This document shows positions 38,372 through 48,558 of a stretch of 64,000 nucleotides of DNA, one piece after another. Numbering within the stretch: position 1 is the first letter of the stretch; every line of letters begins with the position of its first letter. Source of the stretch: Rothia similimucilaginosa. Its GTDB lineage: Bacteria; Actinomycetota; Actinomycetes; Actinomycetales; Micrococcaceae. The position numbers and the translations under genes were made by a program. Under the pieces are notes generated by a model. That model was not told the origin of the DNA and searched no databases. It worked only from the letters and a program-made list of their open reading frames with translations. The DNA is taken from positions 62,001 to 126,000 of the forward strand of contig NZ_JAOVAM010000001.1 of NCBI RefSeq assembly GCF_029850875.1, read 5' to 3'.

Positions 38372-39424
38372 CTAAGAGCTCAGCTCAAACGCTTCGTTAT
38401 ACGCAGCCGCAAGCTTGAGCGGGTCGTGCACGTTCGGCTGGGAGCTCGAACGCAGATGCGCCCACACAACCTTCGCACCCATCGCAGAAGCCTCACGCTC
38501 CAGCTCGGACTGGTGATTAGCCTGCATGTCAGCGTCAGCAATCACCGCGTCCAGGTGAAGCTTCGGGGCGTACTGGCGCAACAATTCCAGATGCGTTGCC
38601 GGGGTAAAGCCGACCGTCTCCCTATCGTCGGAGAGGTTCATAACCACGCAACGGCGTGCCTCCGTGCGGATAATCGCCTCACGCTGAGCGTCCAGCAGCA
38701 GATGCGGCAGAACCGACGTACGCCACGAACCCGGACCCAAAACAATCCAGTCGGATTCTTCAATAGCGGAGAGTGCCTCTGGGCAGGGGCGAGCATTCTC
38801 CGGGGTCAGACCAATATCGTGAACGCGTTCCTCCTTCGAGAGGTTCACCTGGCCGACCACCTTCACACGCTCGATACCGCCACCGTTATACTCACGCAAC
38901 ACGGTCCCGTAAATGATCATCGGATCCAGCGCCATCGGCAGCACGCGGCCGCGCGCATTCAGTAGAGCACCCGCCCAGTCCAGACCGGCGACCGGGTCAT
39001 CCAACAGTTGCCAGAGAGTAGCAATCAGCAGGTTACCGAGAGCATGGTAATCCAGCGGGAACTCATCCTCATAACCCTCCGGCGCGCTAAAACGATGCTG
39101 CATCACATCACGCCACGTGCGACCCCAATCGGTGTCATCACACAGCGCAGAAAGCGCCATACGCAAGTCCCCGGGAGGGAGAATACCCATCTCCTCACGC
39201 AAACGACCCGACGAGCCGCCATCGTCAGCAACCGTCACAACGGCCGTTAAATCAGGCGTGACGTGGCGAAGCGCAGAAAGGGAACCGTACAGTCCGTGGC
39301 CTCCGCCCATCGCAGTGACCTTAGGCGAACGGTGCGTGGTCTTCAACAGGCGCAGAGCCTGAGTCGGCAGAGTCGGCAGGCGCGGAATACCCTGAGTGTC
39401 ATAACTGGTCGAATGGGTGGACAT
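38372..39424 (-). CDS. yvcK: YvcK/CofD-like UDP-sugar-binding protein (gluconeogenesis factor)
   Basis: YvcK-family proteins bind UDP-GlcNAc and link central carbon flux with cell-wall synthesis. The 350-residue product has AMGGGHGLYGSLSALRHVTPDLTAVVTVADDGGSSGRLR, with the Gly motif at about 39-45 and the conserved DDGGSSGR, followed by LPPGDLRMALSAL and VLGPGSWRTSVLPHLL. The sequence fits the CofD-related family rather than CofD itself. It lies in the rapZ-yvcK-whiA cluster. Confidence 0.92.
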   Translation of the reverse strand: MSTHSTSYDTQGIPRLPTLPTQALRLLKTTHRSPKVTAMGGGHGLYGSLSALRHVTPDLTAVVTVADDGGSSGRLREEMGILPPGDLRMALSALCDDTDWGRTWRDVMQHRFSAPEGYEDEFPLDYHALGNLLIATLWQLLDDPVAGLDWAGALLNARGRVLPMALDPMIIYGTVLREYNGGGIERVKVVGQVNLSKEERVHDIGLTPENARPCPEALSAIEESDWIVLGPGSWRTSVLPHLLLDAQREAIIRTEARRCVVMNLSDDRETVGFTPATHLELLRQYAPKLHLDAVIADADMQANHQSELEREASAMGAKVVWAHLRSSSQPNVHDPLKLAAAYNEAFELSS

Positions 39425-39458
39425 AGTAATACCTCATATACCCGGAAGGAATGGTATG

Positions 39459-39482
39459 CCGGCCCCACGGGTGCGGGGCCGG
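39459..39482 (-). terminator. Hairpin between rapZ and yvcK
   Basis: A perfect 8-bp stem, CCGGCCCC with GGGGCCGG, and an 8-base loop lie in the 108-base gap. No T-run follows; it may dampen read-through or stabilise mRNA. Confidence 0.45.
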
Positions 39483-39532
39483 ACGGCGGCTAATGAATTA
39501 CGACGCGGTGGTTGGGACGCGCCGTGCGGAAC

Positions 39533-40447
39533 TTACTCGCGGCCCTTGTCACGGTGCTGAACATTCACGTTCAGCTCACCGAAAGCAGAGAGACGACGAG
39601 CCAGTTCTTCCGTCACAGCCACGGAACGATGCTTACCACCGGTGCAACCAATTGCGATGGTGGCGTAGTACTTACCCTCACGGCGGTAGCCCTCAAGTAC
39701 GGGGCGAAGAGCCGCAAGATAGTTGCTGATGAACTCCTCGGTACCGGCGTGCTCCAGCACGTAGTCGCGCACCGGGGCGTCCTGACCAGTCAGGGGGCGC
39801 AGCTCCGGAACCCAGTGCGGGTTCGGGATGAAACGCATATCAGCCATGTAGTTAGCATCCGAAGGCGCACCGTACTTGAAGCCGAAGCTCATCACGGTCA
39901 GGTTCAGCTTCTTATCTGCACCCTCAGCAAACATTTCACGCACAGTACGAGCCAGCTCGTGAACGTTCATGCCGGTGGTGTCAATGGTACGGTCAGATGC
40001 AAGACGCAGACCCTCAAAGAGCGTGCGCTCAGCACGGATGCCGTCGAGGACGCGACCCTCACCCTGCAACGGGTGCGGGCGGCGCTGAGCCTCATAACGG
40101 GCAATAATGGTCTCGTCCTTGGCATCAAGGAAGAGCATGGAGAAATCAATATCTGACTTGCGCAAAGTCTCAATTGCAGCGGGCAAATCAGAGAACAAGG
40201 CGCGGGCGCGAACGTCAATACCGAGCGCCACCTTTGGCACTCGTGCACCGTCGCGGGTCACCAGTTCAGCCAGGGAACCGAGCATCTGCGGGGGGATGTT
40301 ATCAATGACGTACCAGCCCTCATCCTCCAGTACATTTGCGACAGTGCTACGGCCTGCACCAGAAATACCAGTAATGACCAGAATCTGAGGACGTTCCTCG
40401 CTCTGGACGGGCTGTACCGTAGTGGGCTTGCTCTGATTTTCGGACAT
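39533..40447 (-). CDS. rapZ: RapZ/YvcJ family P-loop protein
   Basis: This family of NTP-binding proteins includes the RNase adapter RapZ of enterobacteria and YvcJ of Bacillus. The 304-residue product has Walker A GISGAGRS at 27-34, the family motif GWYVIDNIPPQML, DARARALFSDLPAAIETLR-like region, ERTLFEGLR, and C-terminal SFGFKYGAPSDANYMADMRFIPNPHW, then GCTGGKHRSVAVTEELA. Specific role in this organism is not known. In most Actinobacteria uvrC lies directly upstream; here it does not. Confidence 0.93.
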   Translation of the reverse strand: MSENQSKPTTVQPVQSEERPQILVITGISGAGRSTVANVLEDEGWYVIDNIPPQMLGSLAELVTRDGARVPKVALGIDVRARALFSDLPAAIETLRKSDIDFSMLFLDAKDETIIARYEAQRRPHPLQGEGRVLDGIRAERTLFEGLRLASDRTIDTTGMNVHELARTVREMFAEGADKKLNLTVMSFGFKYGAPSDANYMADMRFIPNPHWVPELRPLTGQDAPVRDYVLEHAGTEEFISNYLAALRPVLEGYRREGKYYATIAIGCTGGKHRSVAVTEELARRLSAFGELNVNVQHRDKGRE

Positions 40448-40779
40448 GGTTCTTCGTCCCCTTCAACGCGAAATTGTCTCTATGCTATGATACTAGACCT
40501 TTATCTGACGGTTCGGGGGTACGGTCAGAAATTTCACCAGTATGACAGAAATATGAGGCGCTCTCCCGACAGAACCCCAGAAGAAAGAAACCCGCATCAC
40601 AAGTGCTTGCGCATAATGCTCTACAAGGGGGTCTGCAGAAAGAGACGGGTAGCAGAGTCAAAGGGTACAGCGGAGCCACGGAGGGTACAGCAAAGCCCGC
40701 ACTATACCTCCCACAGGGGGCACCGCACGGGCTCTACACTATAGACGCTGCGAAACTTTACGCGGATGCGCAGGTCGCC
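40448..40779. other. Intergenic region rapZ-coaBC
   Basis: 332 bases. The end facing coaBC holds its terminator hairpin (separate entry). The rest must hold the rapZ promoter. Open frames on the plus strand have no ribosome-binding site or family resemblance, so I see no gene. Confidence 0.55.
40694..40733 (-). terminator. Hairpin downstream of coaBC
   Basis: AGCCCG and CGGGCT arms enclose a loop with partial pairing; TTTGCTG follows on the minus strand, about 45 bases past the coaBC stop. Confidence 0.55.
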
Positions 40780-42204
40780 TCAGGCAGAAAGCTCAGGTAG
40801 GAAAGCTGCCACATGCTCCACTAGACGCACCGACAGTTCCTTCTTCGAACCGGAGAACACCGGCACCTCATCATTCAGAGTCGACAGCAGCGTAATCGCA
40901 TTATCGTCCGTGCCGAAACCACGATTCACGCCCACTGTATTAACCGCCAAGAAGTCCGTACCCTTACGCTGTAGCTTCTCACGACCCAGCTCCAACGGAG
41001 TCTTCTCCGCCGAACCGGTCTCCGCTGCAAAACCAACAATGAGCTTCGGACCGGGGGTGCTCTCCCCCGCCTCACGAGCCTGCTGGCGGCGAACCACGAC
41101 CTCACGCAAAATATCCGGGTTACGCACCAACTGAATCACCGGCGCATCCTCAGAATCGGCGCTCTTCTTAATTTTGAACTCGGCAAATTCGGCGGGCCTA
41201 AAATCAGCCACCGCCGCAGACATGATCAGCACATCCGCCGCCGCGCTCGCCTCAAGGGTCGCCTCACGCAGCTCCAGGGCACTCACCACGCGGGTCACCT
41301 GTACACCTTCGGGTGCGGGAACCTCAAGGTTCGCGCCAATCAGGTGCACGGTCGCGCCCAGGTCGCGTGCCGCCTCCGCCAGGGCTACGCCCTGCTTGCC
41401 AGTCGAACGGTTGCCGAGGAAGCGTACCGGGTCCAGCGCCTCACGGGTGCCGCCGGCGGTAATGACCACGAGGCGACCTGCCAGAGGACCATGCAGCGAT
41501 TCAGATGCGCCAGTTGCCTGACCCGAATCAGCCTGACCAGGTTCAAACTGACCCAGCAGCACCGAAGTCAGGGTCGCCGCACGTGTCGCCGCCATACGCT
41601 CCTGCTCCGTACTCGTGTACAGGGGCTCAGTCGGCGCGTAACCGGGCGTGTACACCGGGTGCACCTGACCCTTCGGGAAGCGAGCAATCACATCCAGCGC
41701 GACTGCGAAAATATCCTCCGGCTCAGGCATACGACCGGGACCAGAATCCGGGCCCGTCAAACGCCCAATCGCAGGCTCAATCACGTGATAACCCCACGCA
41801 CGCAGAGTCTGTACATTTGCCTGAGTCGCCGGATGCTCCCACATCTGGGTATGCATCGCGGGTGCCAAAATCACCGGGGCGTGCGTGGTCAACACCGTAG
41901 AGGACAACAAATCATCCGCACGACCAGCCGCCAAACGAGCCAGCAAATCAGCGGTCGCCGGGGCAATCACCACAGCGTCAGCCTGTTCAGCCTGACGCAC
42001 GTGGTTCACCTCCGGCACACGGTCAAACACGTCCGTTGAGACGGGGTTGCCGCTCAGCGCCTCCAGAGTCGGAACACCCACGAACTTCGTCGCGTTCGGG
42101 GTGGGCATGGCGATAACTTCGTCGCCATTCTTCACAAAAAGACGAAGGAGCATCGCCGCCTTATACGCAGCAATGCCCCCTCCAATACCAACGATAATGC
42201 GCAT
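40780..42204 (-). CDS. coaBC: Bifunctional CoaBC (phosphopantothenoylcysteine synthetase/decarboxylase)
   Basis: CoaBC makes 4'-phosphopantetheine from phosphopantothenate and cysteine in coenzyme A synthesis. The 474-residue product begins with the flavoprotein CoaC domain (MRIIVGIGGGIAAYKAAMLL, then VIAPATADLLARLAAG and LAPAMHTQMWEHPAT), and from about 250 the CoaB domain follows (LVVITAGGTREALDPVRFLGNRSTGKQG, then VLIMSAAVADFRPAEFAEFKIKK). Length and order match the family. rpoZ and gmk lie upstream, the conserved actinobacterial order. Confidence 0.95.
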   Translation of the reverse strand: MRIIVGIGGGIAAYKAAMLLRLFVKNGDEVIAMPTPNATKFVGVPTLEALSGNPVSTDVFDRVPEVNHVRQAEQADAVVIAPATADLLARLAAGRADDLLSSTVLTTHAPVILAPAMHTQMWEHPATQANVQTLRAWGYHVIEPAIGRLTGPDSGPGRMPEPEDIFAVALDVIARFPKGQVHPVYTPGYAPTEPLYTSTEQERMAATRAATLTSVLLGQFEPGQADSGQATGASESLHGPLAGRLVVITAGGTREALDPVRFLGNRSTGKQGVALAEAARDLGATVHLIGANLEVPAPEGVQVTRVVSALELREATLEASAAADVLIMSAAVADFRPAEFAEFKIKKSADSEDAPVIQLVRNPDILREVVVRRQQAREAGESTPGPKLIVGFAAETGSAEKTPLELGREKLQRKGTDFLAVNTVGVNRGFGTDDNAITLLSTLNDEVPVFSGSKKELSVRLVEHVAAFLPELSA

Positions 42205-42235
42205 GGTACGTTATAGAATCCTTATAAAAAGCAGA

Positions 42236-42694
42236 TTACTCAGCGGACTCGTCGAGGATAACCTCTTCGATGGCAATAACCTCTTCGCTACCTGCGGGGA
42301 TGTACTCCTCCTCGATAGCGCCGGAGAACTCAGCCGCGCTGAAATCAATCACAGCGGACAGATCCTCGGGAACGGGGTAGCCGTCCTCGTCAAACTTTGC
42401 GTCCGGGTGGTGCTCCGACACAACACGGTCAGCAATGATTTCACGCATTGCCACCGACAGGGACTTCTCGTTCGACTCAGCGTCAACCAGCGGGCCAACG
42501 TGCGCAGCAGTATTGTCCTGCAGGTTAGCGTAGTACGCGTTAATCTGGCGTGCACGGCGGGCACCGAAAATCACCAGGCCGTACTTGGACTCCGCCTTCT
42601 CAATCAGCGCGTCAGCGCTGGGGCTCACGATGCCCTCGGGAGCGACGCCGTCAACGAAGTTGTAGTCCTCGTGTTCCTTGATTTCGTTTGCCAC
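42236..42694 (-). CDS. rpoZ: RNA polymerase omega subunit
   Basis: Omega helps beta' fold and stabilises RNA polymerase. The product of 152 residues starts at GTG 42694 (GGAG eight bases upstream): VANEIKEHEDYNF. The conserved core is ADALIEKAESKYGLVIFGARRARQINAYYANLQD, then SLSVAMREII. The C-terminal 60 residues are acidic and not conserved; most actinobacterial omegas are near 90-110 residues, so it is long. The frame extends upstream, but the residues there are not omega-like. Confidence 0.9.
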   Translation of the reverse strand: MANEIKEHEDYNFVDGVAPEGIVSPSADALIEKAESKYGLVIFGARRARQINAYYANLQDNTAAHVGPLVDAESNEKSLSVAMREIIADRVVSEHHPDAKFDEDGYPVPEDLSAVIDFSAAEFSGAIEEEYIPAGSEEVIAIEEVILDESAE

Positions 42695-42845
42695 TAAAAA
42701 CTCCAAATAGCTTGATGGAATGTACGTACCGAACGTCCCCACATACCGTTCGCGCCATGGCGCAAACCGGGCATACTGAGGGCACGGTCAAAACTAAAGA
42801 ACTATTCTACCCTCTCAACGGCTAAAACGCACGTACCAGCCCATA

Positions 42846-42888
42846 CAAAAAGGTGGGGGCCCGAAGAAAACTCTTCGAAACCCCCACC
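42846..42888 (-). terminator. Intrinsic terminator between gmk and rpoZ
   Basis: A stem made of GGTGGGGG/CCCCCACC and CGAAGA/TCTTCG segments is followed by five T residues on the minus strand, so gmk transcripts end before rpoZ. Confidence 0.85.
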
Positions 42889-42961
42889 CTTCACAACATC
42901 TCACGGCGGAACTACAGGTCGGAAGAAATTCTAGCCTCATCGCAAACGCAAAACATGCAGA

Positions 42962-43519
42962 TTAGGCAGCGCCAATCAACTCAGCAATCTCCTTCGCTGC
43001 ACGCTCGACAGTGTCGTTGACAACCGTGATATCAAATTCCTTCTCGGCAGCCAGCTCAACCTTCGCAGTTTCAAGGCGACGAGCCTGCTCCTGCTCACTC
43101 TCGGTACCTCGACCTACCAGACGTGATACCAGCTCATCCCAGCTCGGAGGAGCCAAGAAAATCAGGCGGGCGTCAGGCATGGCCTCGCGGATCTGGCGAG
43201 CACCCTGCAGGTCAATCTCAAGAATCACCGGGTGGCCAGCGTCCAGGGCCTCCTGGACCTTAGCGCGCGGAGTACCGTACTTGTTCTTACCGTGCACCAC
43301 AGCGTACTCAAGCATCTGACCGTCAGCAATCATCTGGTCAAACTCTTCCATCGAAACGAAATAGTAGTGAGTACCGTCAACCTCACCGGGTCGAGGATCA
43401 CGAGTAGTAGCGGAAACAGAGAACCACACGTTCGGATAGTTCTCACGAATGTACTGGCACACCGTACCCTTGCCAACAGCAGTGGGGCCAGCCAGTACGG
43501 TGAGAGTCGGCTGAAACAT
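42962..43519 (-). CDS. gmk: Guanylate kinase
   Basis: Gmk phosphorylates GMP to GDP. The 185-residue product has Walker [10 protein letters not shown] at 11-19, [23 protein letters not shown] (GMP binding), [10 protein letters not shown] and [12 protein letters not shown]. Length is normal. It is downstream of mihF, the regular actinobacterial order. Confidence 0.96.
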   Translation of the reverse strand: MFQPTLTVLAGPTAVGKGTVCQYIRENYPNVWFSVSATTRDPRPGEVDGTHYYFVSMEEFDQMIADGQMLEYAVVHGKNKYGTPRAKVQEALDAGHPVILEIDLQGARQIREAMPDARLIFLAPPSWDELVSRLVGRGTESEQEQARRLETAKVELAAEKEFDITVVNDTVERAAKEIAELIGAA

Positions 43520-43560
43520 AGCTTCCTTACTGCACCCTCATCGACTGAAGGCACGAGGTA

Positions 43561-43941
43561 TTAGGACTGAGAAGACTCGGAAGACTTACCAGCAGTCTTA
43601 CGACGTGCGCGGTTCAAATACCGCGAATTACGGTTGAAGTACTCCACCATCTTGCGACGCTGGTGTACACCCAGGCCGCCAAGGCGGCGAGTCGGTGCAA
43701 TATGAAGTTCTTCAATGATACGTTCAGCTCGAACGGCACCAATGCCCGGAAGTGCGCGTAACATTTGCCCCACCGGCATTTTAGCCAGCGCAGGGTCGGA
43801 ATCGACCATATCGAGTACCTGACGCACAGAAAGTTCACGTTCACTCAGTGCACGCTTAATTTCCTGGCGGTGTGCTCGGGCAAGTACTGCCTTCTCGCGG
43901 GCGGAGGCGCGCGCATCCTCAGTTAGCGGAGTCAGCGGCAT
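43561..43941 (-). CDS. mihF: Integration host factor, actinobacterial type (mIHF)
   Basis: mIHF is a nucleoid protein that bends DNA and was found as the factor for mycobacteriophage L5 integration. The 126-residue product starts MPLTPLTEDARASA, like MALPPLT of homologues, and carries the helix-two-turn-helix core PVGQMLRALPGIGAVRAERIIEELHI followed by a basic tail (LGGLGVHQRRKMVEYFNR). A start five codons earlier (43956) is possible. The C-terminal tail (KTAGKSSESSQS) is longer than in mycobacteria. Confidence 0.9.
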   Translation of the reverse strand: MPLTPLTEDARASAREKAVLARAHRQEIKRALSERELSVRQVLDMVDSDPALAKMPVGQMLRALPGIGAVRAERIIEELHIAPTRRLGGLGVHQRRKMVEYFNRNSRYLNRARRKTAGKSSESSQS

Positions 43942-43956
43942 GGTTGGGTCCCCCAT

Positions 43957-44380
43957 TTCTGCGAGTTATAGAATTTTACCTATCAACTAATATAACACGG
44001 ATAGCGTGAGAACCCTCATTCCATCCGCGGCACTCACACTCGCACCAACAATGCGTCTACGCACGTCAGCACGTAAATATCGGGGAGTACCCCTATAGCA
44101 TAGCGGAGTATTCGCTCTATCAAAAGCGGAGCCACGCACACACCTCATAGAGCAGGCGTACTCCCCCACTACAGAGGTGAGCAAACTCGCATTGGCGCGA
44201 GTATGTAGCGGCAAAATATGCATCAGGATGTACAAAAAATGCGATAGAACAGCCACAATTGTAGTGCTATCGGCCCAAACCACCGGCAAGAAAAATGGGC
44301 ACACAAAAGGGGCGCACACCCCGAACAGACCCTCAACAGAATCCACCCGGAGCACACGCCCCTCTCACACAACACGCAAA
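43957..44380. other. Intergenic region mihF-pyrF
   Basis: 424 bases between the pyrF stop and mihF start on the same strand. The side near pyrF holds its terminator; the other side must hold the mihF promoter and contains a TATATT stretch at about 43989 in an A/T-rich patch. A 122-codon frame crosses the region but also crosses the terminator and shows no family pattern. Confidence 0.55.
44305..44362 (-). terminator. Intrinsic terminator of the pyrimidine operon
   Basis: GGGGCGTGTGCTCC pairs with GGGGTGTGCGCCCC over 14 positions (several G-U pairs), followed by TTTTGTG, about 20 bases past the pyrF stop. Confidence 0.75.
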
Positions 44381-45238
44381 CTATGCGCCGCGAGCCGCCA
44401 ACAGGTCATTACGAGCCGCCTGCGCAGCCTGCGCCAAGCCCTCAACTGACGGGCCAGCAGCCAGCACGCCACGGCTGGAATTTACCAGCACCTGCGACTC
44501 AACGCCAGCAAACACGCGGTACAGATCAGCTGCCGAAGCACCCTGCGCACCATAACCAGGCGACAGAATCGGGCCGTTGAACACGCTCAGGTCAATACCC
44601 AAATCAACCAGCGCCTGACCAACAGTCGCACCAACGACCAGACCGCACGGGCCCATCTGCTCCCATTGGCGGGAAGCATTCTCAGCGGTAGACGCAGCGA
44701 TAATACGCTTAGCCACAGCGCCCTCAGACTCCGATGCGCCCACGTGCTGAACGCTCTTACCCTCAGGGTTCGAGGTCAGCGCCAGCACAAAAGTGCCGCG
44801 ATCATTCTCATCAGCCAAATCCAGTGCCGGACGCAGCGACTCAAAACCCAGATACGGGCTCAAAGTCACCGAATCGGTACCCAGCGGCGACGAGGAGCCG
44901 AGCCACGCATCCGCGTACGCCTTCATGGTCGAACCGATATCGCCACGCTTAGCGTCAGCAACAATCAGCACACCATCAGCGGCAGCGCGGGCAAATAGTG
45001 CCTCCAGCACAGCAAGGCCAGCCGAACCGTGACGCTCAAACAGCGCCACCTGAGGCTTCAACGTCGCCGCAAACGGGGCGCAACCCTCATAGACTGCCTC
45101 AGTAAAAGCAGCCAGGCCGGCAGCGGAATCCTCAAGACCCCACTGCTCCAACAGGTTCGGATGCGGGTCAATACCCACACACAGCGGGCCGCGCTCCGCC
45201 ATCGCCTTCGCCAGACGATCACCAAAAGCAGCGGACAT
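44381..45238 (-). CDS. pyrF: Orotidine 5'-phosphate decarboxylase
   Basis: PyrF converts OMP to UMP, the last step of the pathway. The 285-residue product is the longer, type 2 form found in Actinobacteria: LCVGIDPHPNLLEQWGL, LKPQVALFERHGSAGLAVLE, VIVADAKRGDIGSTM with catalytic Lys/Asp at about 95-101, and ILSPGYGAQGA near the C-terminus. Its ATG overlaps the carB stop by one base (TAATG), so carB and pyrF are coupled. Confidence 0.95.
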   Translation of the reverse strand: MSAAFGDRLAKAMAERGPLCVGIDPHPNLLEQWGLEDSAAGLAAFTEAVYEGCAPFAATLKPQVALFERHGSAGLAVLEALFARAAADGVLIVADAKRGDIGSTMKAYADAWLGSSSPLGTDSVTLSPYLGFESLRPALDLADENDRGTFVLALTSNPEGKSVQHVGASESEGAVAKRIIAASTAENASRQWEQMGPCGLVVGATVGQALVDLGIDLSVFNGPILSPGYGAQGASAADLYRVFAGVESQVLVNSSRGVLAAGPSVEGLAQAAQAARNDLLAARGA

Positions 45239-48200
45239 TACTCCTCGCCACCCTCGGAACGAGCATCCACAGCAGCAGCCAGCTGAACGCCGTGCTCCTG
45301 CAGGCTCATGATGTCCCAGCTGTGTTCACGCAGAGCAGTAATCGCCTGAACAGCCGCAGCGAACTCAGAAATGGTGGTCATAACCGGGCAGCCCACCGAA
45401 ACCGCAGCGGCACGAATCTCGTAACCATCGCTACGAGCAGCACCACCGGCAGGGGTGTTTAGAATCAGGTCAATATCACCATTGCGGACCATGTCCACAA
45501 TCGAGTGGTCGCCATTCGCCTCAGCGAACTTCGAAGCCACCAGAATCGAGTTCAGGCCGTTACGACGCAGAATCTCAGCAGTACCACCGGTCGAAACAAT
45601 CTCAAAGCCCAGCGACTCCAGCATCTTCGCGTAAATAATGACATTACGCTTATCGTGGTTAGCCACCGAAATGAACACCTTACCGGAGGTCGGCAGCGGC
45701 GAACCAGCACCAGCCTGAGCCTTCGCGAATGCGGTGTCATAGTGCTTATCCAGACCCATGACTTCACCGGTCGAACGCATCTCCGGGCTCAGCAGCGAAT
45801 CCACCACAACACCCTCGGGAGTGCGGAAACGAGCGAACGGCAGAACCGCAGCCTTCACAGCAATCGCGGTTTCCTCAGGCAGGGACGCACCATCCATGTT
45901 CGACGGCAGGTAGCCCTCAGCCTTCAGTTCCGCAATGCTCTTGCCCAGACCAATCAGCACAGCAGCCTTAGCCATCTGCACGCCGGTAGCCTTCGACACG
46001 AACGGAACAGTACGAGACGCACGCGGGTTCGCCTCAATCACGTACAGGTTCTCCGACACGTACGCGAACTGAATGTTAATCAGGCCGCGTACACCGGTAC
46101 CGCGAGCAATCTTCTCGGTAGCGTCCTTCACCTTCGCGATGATGTCCGGGCCGAGAGTAATCGGAGGCAGAGTACAGGAGGAGTCACCCGAGTGAATACC
46201 AGCTTCCTCAATGTGCTCCATGACGCCGCCCAGGTACAGCTCCTCGCCGTCGAACAGGGCGTCAACGTCAATCTCGATAGCGTCCTCAAGGAACTTATCA
46301 ATCAAAGCAGGCTGCGAAGGCGAAACCTCGGTAGCGTTCTCCAGGTAGCGTGCCAGGTTCGCCTCATCATAGACGATCTCCATGCCACGGCCGCCCAGCA
46401 CGTACGAAGGACGAACCAGAACCGGGTAACCAATCTCGTCAGCGATGCGCTTAGCACCCTCGAAAGTGAACGCGGTACCGTTCTTGGGCGAAATCAGGCC
46501 GCCCTCCTCCAGCACGCGGGAGAACTCACCGCGGTCCTCAGCCAGGTCAATAGCCTCGGGGGTGGTGCCCAGAATTGGCACACCCGCATCCTTCAGTGCA
46601 CGAGCCAGCTTCAGCGGAGTCTGACCGCCCAGCTGAACGAACACGCCCATTAGACCGCCGGTACGACGCTCCGACTCAACAATCTCAAGTACATCCTCAA
46701 GGGTCAGCGGCTCAAAGTACAGGCGAGTTGAAATATCGTAGTCAGTTGAAACAGTCTCAGGGTTGCAGTTGACCATGACGGTCTCGTAGCCGAGCGAACG
46801 CAGCACCAGCGAAGCGTGCACACAGGAGTAATCGAACTCAATACCCTGACCGATACGGTTCGGGCCCGAACCCAGAATCATAATCGAGGGCTTCTCGTGG
46901 TGCGTAACCTCATCCTCCAGGTCGTAGGAGGAGTAGTGGTACGGAGTGAATGCCTCAAACTCGGCAGCACAGGTGTCAACAGTCTTGAAGACCGGGCGGA
47001 TACCCAGAGCGTGGCGCACACCGCGCACAACATCCTCAGAAGAGCCGATAATCTCAGCAATCTGAGCATCCGAGAAACCGTGGCGCTTAGCCAGCTTCAA
47101 GGTCTCCGGATCAAGGTGGTCACGCTTAGCGTGAACCACACCGGCAACCTCATTCAGCAGCACCAGCTGATCCAGGAACCACGGGTCAATCTTAGTAGCC
47201 TCGTGCAGCTGCTCCACGGTAGCACCAGCCAGCAGAGCCTGCTGAACCTGGTAGATACGCTGAGTGGTAGGAATCTTCGTCTTCTCAATCAGCTCAGCCA
47301 GCTCAGCCTCAGACAGGGTCAGCGGCTTGAATGAGAAGGACGCGCCCTTCTGCTCCAGCGAACGCATCGCCTTCTGCAGAGCCTCAGTGAAGTTACGGCC
47401 CAGGGCCATAGCCTCGCCAACACTCTTCATGGTGGTGGTCAGGGTCGGGTCAGCAGCCGGGAACTTCTCAAACGCGAAGCGCGGAACCTTCACGACCACG
47501 TAGTCGAGGGTCGGCTCGAAGGATGCCGGGGTCTTCTGGGTGATATCGTTCGGAATCTCATCCAGGGTGTAGCCCAGGGACAGCTTGGTCGCAATCTTCG
47601 CAATCGGGAAGCCGGTAGCCTTCGACGCGAGCGCCGAGGAACGAGACACTCGCGGGTTCATCTCAATGACGATGATGCGGCCGGTCTTCGGGTCAATCGC
47701 GAACTGGATGTTACAACCACCGGTGTCCACGCCAACCTCACGAATCACGTTGATTGCGATATCGCGCAGCTTCTGGAACTCACGGTCGGTCAGGGTCAGT
47801 GCGGGTGCCACGGTGATGGAGTCACCGGTGTGCACGCCCACGGGGTCGAAGTTTTCGATGGAGCAGACGACCACGACGTTGTCGTTAGTGTCACGCATCA
47901 TCTCCAGCTCGTATTCCTTCCAGCCGAGGATGGACTCCTCCAGCAGAACCTCGCTGGTGGGCGAGTACTGAATACCGGCACCGGCAATACGGTAGAGGTC
48001 TTCCTCGTTGTACGCCATACCCGAGCCGAGACCACCCATGGTGAAGGAGGGGCGGACCACCATCGGGTAGCCCAGTTCCTTAGCGGCTTCCAACGCCTCC
48101 GGCATGGAGTGAACGATCACCGAGCGTGCAGACTCGCCGCCGGCGCGTTCCACCACGCCCTTGAATGCTTCACGGTCCTCACCGAGGTTAATCGCCTCAA

Positions 48201-48558
48201 TGTTCGCGCCGATGAGCTCAACATTGTACTTGGCGAGCACGCCGCGCTCATCCAGGGAGATTGCCGCGTTCAGTGCGGTCTGACCACCCAGGGTCGGCAG
48301 GATTGCGTCCGGCTTTTCCTTAGCGATGATCTTCTCAATCACCTCGGGGGTGATGGGTTCAATGTAGGTGGCGTCCGCGAACTCGGGGTCGGTCATGATG
48401 GTTGCCGGGTTCGAGTTAACGAGGATGACGCGTACGCCCTCCTCCTTCAGCACGCGCAGTGCCTGAGTGCCGGAGTAGTCGAATTCCGCTGCCTGACCGA
48501 TGACGATGGGGCCGGAACCGATGACGAGGACGCTATTAAGGTCAGTACGACGAGGCAT
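45238..48558 (-). CDS. carB: Carbamoyl-phosphate synthase large subunit
   Basis: CarB makes carbamoyl phosphate from bicarbonate, ATP and ammonia tunnelled from CarA. The 1,106-residue product has the duplicated ATP-grasp layout: [23 protein letters not shown] in the first half and [21 protein letters not shown] in the second, and a C-terminal MGS-like allosteric domain ([20 protein letters not shown], then [13 protein letters not shown]). It follows carA with no gap. Confidence 0.97.
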   Translation of the reverse strand: MPRRTDLNSVLVIGSGPIVIGQAAEFDYSGTQALRVLKEEGVRVILVNSNPATIMTDPEFADATYIEPITPEVIEKIIAKEKPDAILPTLGGQTALNAAISLDERGVLAKYNVELIGANIEAINLGEDREAFKGVVERAGGESARSVIVHSMPEALEAAKELGYPMVVRPSFTMGGLGSGMAYNEEDLYRIAGAGIQYSPTSEVLLEESILGWKEYELEMMRDTNDNVVVVCSIENFDPVGVHTGDSITVAPALTLTDREFQKLRDIAINVIREVGVDTGGCNIQFAIDPKTGRIIVIEMNPRVSRSSALASKATGFPIAKIATKLSLGYTLDEIPNDITQKTPASFEPTLDYVVVKVPRFAFEKFPAADPTLTTTMKSVGEAMALGRNFTEALQKAMRSLEQKGASFSFKPLTLSEAELAELIEKTKIPTTQRIYQVQQALLAGATVEQLHEATKIDPWFLDQLVLLNEVAGVVHAKRDHLDPETLKLAKRHGFSDAQIAEIIGSSEDVVRGVRHALGIRPVFKTVDTCAAEFEAFTPYHYSSYDLEDEVTHHEKPSIMILGSGPNRIGQGIEFDYSCVHASLVLRSLGYETVMVNCNPETVSTDYDISTRLYFEPLTLEDVLEIVESERRTGGLMGVFVQLGGQTPLKLARALKDAGVPILGTTPEAIDLAEDRGEFSRVLEEGGLISPKNGTAFTFEGAKRIADEIGYPVLVRPSYVLGGRGMEIVYDEANLARYLENATEVSPSQPALIDKFLEDAIEIDVDALFDGEELYLGGVMEHIEEAGIHSGDSSCTLPPITLGPDIIAKVKDATEKIARGTGVRGLINIQFAYVSENLYVIEANPRASRTVPFVSKATGVQMAKAAVLIGLGKSIAELKAEGYLPSNMDGASLPEETAIAVKAAVLPFARFRTPEGVVVDSLLSPEMRSTGEVMGLDKHYDTAFAKAQAGAGSPLPTSGKVFISVANHDKRNVIIYAKMLESLGFEIVSTGGTAEILRRNGLNSILVASKFAEANGDHSIVDMVRNGDIDLILNTPAGGAARSDGYEIRAAAVSVGCPVMTTISEFAAAVQAITALREHSWDIMSLQEHGVQLAAAVDARSEGGEE

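Noticed and set aside
43987-44355. 122-codon minus-strand frame downstream of pyrF
   Set aside because: It begins in the pyrF terminator and its Cys/Leu/Arg mix shows no domain.
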